64,000 bases of DNA from Nonlabens marinus S1-08. GTDB taxonomy: Bacteria > Bacteroidota > Bacteroidia > Flavobacteriales > Flavobacteriaceae. The notes beneath the pieces were generated by a model. That model ran no database searches. It saw only the letters and a program-made list of their open reading frames with translations, and was not told the origin of the DNA. Both the position numbers and the translations under genes were made by a program. Every line of letters starts with the position of its first letter. Within the stretch, counting starts at the first letter, position 1. This document shows positions 60,900-64,000 of the stretch, one piece after another. The DNA lies in contig NZ_AP014548.1 in NCBI RefSeq assembly GCF_000831385.1, positions 1,302,001-1,366,000 of the forward strand, given 5' to 3'.

Positions 60900-62243
60900 A
60901 TGTCAAAGGACATTAGAGTTAAAAAAGGGCTTAACCTCAAGCTCAAGGGCGATGCAGACAAGTCGATTGTTGATGCGCCTAGATCTAGCGTTTACGCTAT
61001 CAAACCAGCAGATTTTCATGCAGTTGTACCTAAAATGGTTCTCAAAGAAGGCGCACGCGTCAAGGCGGGAGAAACCATTTTCTATTCTAAGTACGATGAG
61101 CCTGTGAAGTTTGCTTCACCAGTAAGCGGTACGCTTACTGAAATCGTGAGAGGTGCAAAACGCCGTATCATGGAGGTTCGTATTACTGCAGATGCTGTTG
61201 ATGAATTTGTTGACTATGGAGTTTTAGATCCTGGTACAGCAGATGCTGCAGCTATTAAAACTCGGTTATTGGAATCAGGTTGCTGGCCATTCATTATACA
61301 GCGCCCATACGATATTGTGGCAAGTGCAGAGGATACGCCTAAGTCGATTTTTGTGTCGGCTTACACGACAGCTCCATTAGCAGGTGATGCAGATTATATC
61401 GTTGCTCAGAAAAAAGAAGCTTTTCAAGCCGGTATTACTGCTTTAAGCCGATTGACTTCAGGAAAAGTTCATGTGGGTATTGGCAAGGATTCCGCAATTG
61501 GATCAGTTTCACATGCTGAGGTTCATACCGTCAAAGGTCCACATCCTGCTGGGAATGTAGGTGTGCAAATACATAAAATTGATCCGATCAATTTCGGTGA
61601 GAAGGTGTGGGTTGTTGGGGCTGAGGATGTTGCGACTATTGGAAATTTATTTTTAACAGGTCGTTTTCATGCGGAACGTACGGTAGCGCTGGTTGGTACT
61701 GAGGTGCCAGATGCTGACAGGAAATATTACAGAACGACTATAGGTGCAAATGTGTCTACGCTTGTAAGTAATGTAAATACTATTGAGACTAGGATTATCT
61801 CTGGAGATGTGTTGACTGGTGATAAGTTGAGTAACGATCAGTTTCTTAATTTTTATCACAACACAGTAACCTTAATTCCAGAAGGTAATGAATACGCTTT
61901 GCTAGGATGGTTGCCATTTACTCGCAATAATATTCCGAGTAATTCTGGAACTTCTCTTTCTTGGTTAACTGGAGGGAAAAGTAAAGTAGATACTAACTTG
62001 AATGGTGAGGAGAGAGCACTAGTGGTTACTGGTGAGATGGAAGAAGTACTGCCTATGGATATTTATCCTATGCAATTGATAAAAGCATGTATGGCAGGTG
62101 ATATTGAAAAAATGGAAAATCTTGGGATTTATGAAGTAGCTCCAGAAGATTTTGCTTTAGTAGATTATATAAATACATCAAAGCTAGAGGCGCAAGAAGT
62201 GATTCGCCTAGGTCTTGATTTAATGATTACAGAAGTAGGATAA
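60900..62243 (+). CDS. nqrA: Na+-translocating NADH:quinone reductase subunit A
   Basis: 447 residues from ATG at 60900 (MSKDIRVKKGLNLKLKG); the open frame starts 12 codons earlier but the family begins at this sequence. Segments: RSSVYAIKPADFHAVVPKM, EGARVKAGETIFYSK, SPVSGTLTEIVRGAKRRI and GPHPAGNVGVQIHKIDPIN. Role: cytosolic subunit of Na+-NQR. It is followed 3 bp later by nqrB and then nqrC. Confidence 0.96.
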   Translation: MSKDIRVKKGLNLKLKGDADKSIVDAPRSSVYAIKPADFHAVVPKMVLKEGARVKAGETIFYSKYDEPVKFASPVSGTLTEIVRGAKRRIMEVRITADAVDEFVDYGVLDPGTADAAAIKTRLLESGCWPFIIQRPYDIVASAEDTPKSIFVSAYTTAPLAGDADYIVAQKKEAFQAGITALSRLTSGKVHVGIGKDSAIGSVSHAEVHTVKGPHPAGNVGVQIHKIDPINFGEKVWVVGAEDVATIGNLFLTGRFHAERTVALVGTEVPDADRKYYRTTIGANVSTLVSNVNTIETRIISGDVLTGDKLSNDQFLNFYHNTVTLIPEGNEYALLGWLPFTRNNIPSNSGTSLSWLTGGKSKVDTNLNGEERALVVTGEMEEVLPMDIYPMQLIKACMAGDIEKMENLGIYEVAPEDFALVDYINTSKLEAQEVIRLGLDLMITEVG

Positions 62244-62246
62244 ACT

Positions 62247-63632
62247 ATGAAATGGGTTAGAAACAAATTAGACCAGGTTAGAAAGCCTTTTGAGCCTGGT
62301 GAGAAGTATGAGAAGTTTGCTCCGGCAATTAATGCTTTTGATACCTTCCTATTTACTCCAAATCACACTACTAAAAAAGGAGCGCACATACGCGACGTGG
62401 TGGATTTAAAGCGTACAATGATTACCGTTGTATTAGCTTTAGTTCCAGCTTTACTTTTTGGTATGTGGAATACAGGAGCGCAATATTTGTATCAGGAAAG
62501 AGGTCTGGCAAGTGTGCTAGACGTTCCTTTTTGGGATGCATTTATTGAAGGTGCAATTTTAGTATTGCCTTTGATTATCGTGTCTTATGTAGTAGGATTA
62601 ACGATAGAGTTCATTTTTGCCATTTATAGAGGTCACGAGGTGAATGAGGGTTACTTGGTAACTGGATTGTTGATCCCTATGATTTTCCCAGTTGATATCC
62701 CATTATGGATGCTAGCGCTATCTGTTGCTTTTGCGGTATTGATAGGTAAAGAAGCATTTGGTGGTACAGGAATGAATATCTTGAATCCGGCCTTAACGGC
62801 TAGAGCATTTGCATTCTTTGCTTATCCTTTATATATGTCTGGTAATGAGGTTTGGGTAGCTAATGGTAATACAGATGCAGTTTCAGGAGAGACAATTTTA
62901 GGTACACTTGCAAGCGGTAGTTATGATGGTGAGATAAGCGGTGCAGCAAGTAATGCTGTTGCTTTTTCAAATACAAGTGCAGCCTCTGAACCTACAGTAC
63001 TTGCTGGTGTTGATTTCTATGATATGTTCATGGGCTTCATTCCTGGTTCAGTAGCAGAAACTTCTGCGCTTATGATCATCATTGGTGCGATCATCTTGAT
63101 AGCAACTAAGGTAGGTAGCTGGAGAATCATACTAGGCGGTCTTATAGGTGGTGTGGCAATGGGATTGATCTTTAACTTCTTTGGAGGCTTAGGGGAAGAT
63201 TTTGTCAACCAACTGGTGGCTGGTGGTCAAATTACCATGGACGAAGTGCTGAATGATGCCGGAGCGGTGGCAGCATTAGATCTAGGTGGTTGGGATGCAA
63301 CATTATTAGAAATGGGAACCAATCAATTGTTCAACTTCCCGTTCTATCAGCACCTTGTTGTAGGTAGTATATTATTTGGTATTGTGTTTATGGCGACCGA
63401 CCCTGTAAGTGCGGCACAGACATTGAAAGGAAAGTGGATATATGGGATCTTGATTGGATTCTTTGGTTTGTTGATTCGTATTTTCAACCCAGCATATCCA
63501 GAAGGAATTATGCTTGCTATATTACTGTTGAACGTATTTGCGCCAACTATTGATCACTATGTGATTCAAGGCAATATCAACAAGCGTAAGAAACGATTGA
63601 AAAAAGCTAAAGTTCAACTTCAAGCAGCTTAA
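62247..63632 (+). CDS. nqrB: Na+-translocating NADH:quinone reductase subunit B
   Basis: 461 residues with about ten membrane helices. KKGAHIRDVVDLKRTMI leads into the first; FGGTGMNILNPALTARAFAFFAYP, VAETSALMIIIGAIIL and MATDPVSAAQT are signature segments. The covalent-FMN threonine lies in SGET (about residue 213), where the common motif is SGAT. Role: it takes electrons from the flavin subunits and participates in Na+ movement. It ends 3 bp before nqrC. Confidence 0.95.
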   Translation: MKWVRNKLDQVRKPFEPGEKYEKFAPAINAFDTFLFTPNHTTKKGAHIRDVVDLKRTMITVVLALVPALLFGMWNTGAQYLYQERGLASVLDVPFWDAFIEGAILVLPLIIVSYVVGLTIEFIFAIYRGHEVNEGYLVTGLLIPMIFPVDIPLWMLALSVAFAVLIGKEAFGGTGMNILNPALTARAFAFFAYPLYMSGNEVWVANGNTDAVSGETILGTLASGSYDGEISGAASNAVAFSNTSAASEPTVLAGVDFYDMFMGFIPGSVAETSALMIIIGAIILIATKVGSWRIILGGLIGGVAMGLIFNFFGGLGEDFVNQLVAGGQITMDEVLNDAGAVAALDLGGWDATLLEMGTNQLFNFPFYQHLVVGSILFGIVFMATDPVSAAQTLKGKWIYGILIGFFGLLIRIFNPAYPEGIMLAILLLNVFAPTIDHYVIQGNINKRKKRLKKAKVQLQAA

Positions 63633-63635
63633 GAA

Positions 63636-64000
63636 ATGGATAGAAATTCAAATGCATACACATTCCTATTTGCTATCATCATGGTAGCGGTAGTAGCTAG
63701 TGCACTGGCCTTTGCAGCAACAAACCTGCAGCCGGCACAAGCTAAAAATGTGAAAGAAGAAAAAATGCAGAACATCCTTACTACCGTGGGTATCGAGACG
63801 ACAAGAGATTCTGCTGAAGCATTGTTCAACGAGTATATCGTTGAACAAGTAGCACTTAATAATCAAGGTGAAGAACGCACAGATGTTGATGCTTTTACCG
63901 TCGATCTTAAAAAAGAGTTGAAGCGTCCTGTGGAGGAGCAAGCATTCCCACTTTATGTGGCAGATGTTGAAGGTGCTAAATACTACATCGTACCCTTGAG
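63636..64000 (+). CDS. nqrC: Na+-translocating NADH:quinone reductase subunit C, 5' part
   Basis: Cut by the window end after 121 codons. Starts MDRNSNAYTFLFAIIM with one membrane helix (about 9-29, ending ALAFAATNL), then a soluble periplasmic part with REMQ-type residues and AKYYIVPLS at the edge. The covalent FMN threonine lies beyond the window. The order nqrABC and 3-bp spacing confirm the assignment. Confidence 0.93.
   Translation, partial: MDRNSNAYTFLFAIIMVAVVASALAFAATNLQPAQAKNVKEEKMQNILTTVGIETTRDSAEALFNEYIVEQVALNNQGEERTDVDAFTVDLKKELKRPVEEQAFPLYVADVEGAKYYIVPL

Overview
The window looks like the chromosome of a marine flavobacterium (Bacteroidota), most likely Nonlabens. The evidence is TAnnTTTG-type promoter boxes, many TTG and GTG starts, type IX secretion genes (porT, Plug), TamL, a Na+-NQR operon and a light-driven chloride-pump rhodopsin. 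The rhodopsin is 272 residues and, as I recall it, matches the NM-R3 pump of Nonlabens marinus at every key position (N98, T102, Q109, D231, K235). That species call is from memory and needs a search.

Region 1 (1 to about 13,004) is one end of an integrated metal-resistance island. All its genes lie on the minus strand: a tyrosine recombinase next to the attachment site, a His-rich secreted protein, a CzcA pump fused to a CzcC/TolC-like channel, the CzcB adaptor, a P-II protein, two Fur-family regulators, two SpoIIAA-like proteins, a membrane-anchored AlbA_2 protein, a P1B-4 metal ATPase and the first 30 codons of a dihydrolipoamide dehydrogenase. The right boundary is the 3' part of a tRNA-Leu(TAG) gene that lacks its own 5' half, so the element recombined inside that tRNA. 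The other end lies outside the window.

Region 2 (13.0-33.9 kb) holds the chloride pump with a translationally coupled DUF2254 membrane protein, tRNA-Asp, a HAD phosphatase, envelope genes (TPR protein, lipoproteins, glycosyltransferase and flippase-like pair), ruvC, a TIGR04282 / nucleoside phosphorylase / DUF547 / TIGR04283 set, an HD hydrolase, an M1 peptidase, a glycosidase-like lipoprotein, a second DUF547 protein, a flavoprotein plus membrane Fe-S protein pair, and an SDR.

Region 3 (33.9-64 kb) is mostly housekeeping: YpdA-like reductase, rpe, MscS channel, pnp-rpsO, accD, fbaA, tamL, a TrmH-type methylase, porT, ubiE, trkAH, an aminotransferase, rsmG, pruA, apaG, a DUF3667 protein, the T9SS Plug protein and nqrABC (nqrC cut by the window end). 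Two exceptions stand out. A lipoprotein gene at 36.6-37.3 kb is split by a frameshift at a CAGCT x3 tract. A lone OLD-like AAA ATPase at 54.5-55.9 kb is bracketed by imperfect inverted repeats.

The strongest unexplained signal is a short palindrome, core CGCTTTCGCGAAAGCG. I found 18 intact or degenerate copies between 13.0 and 60.7 kb and none in the island. It has no stop codon in any frame and sits in coding and intergenic DNA. One copy is itself split by a second GC-rich palindrome, and two supply the signal-peptidase cleavage site of exported proteins.
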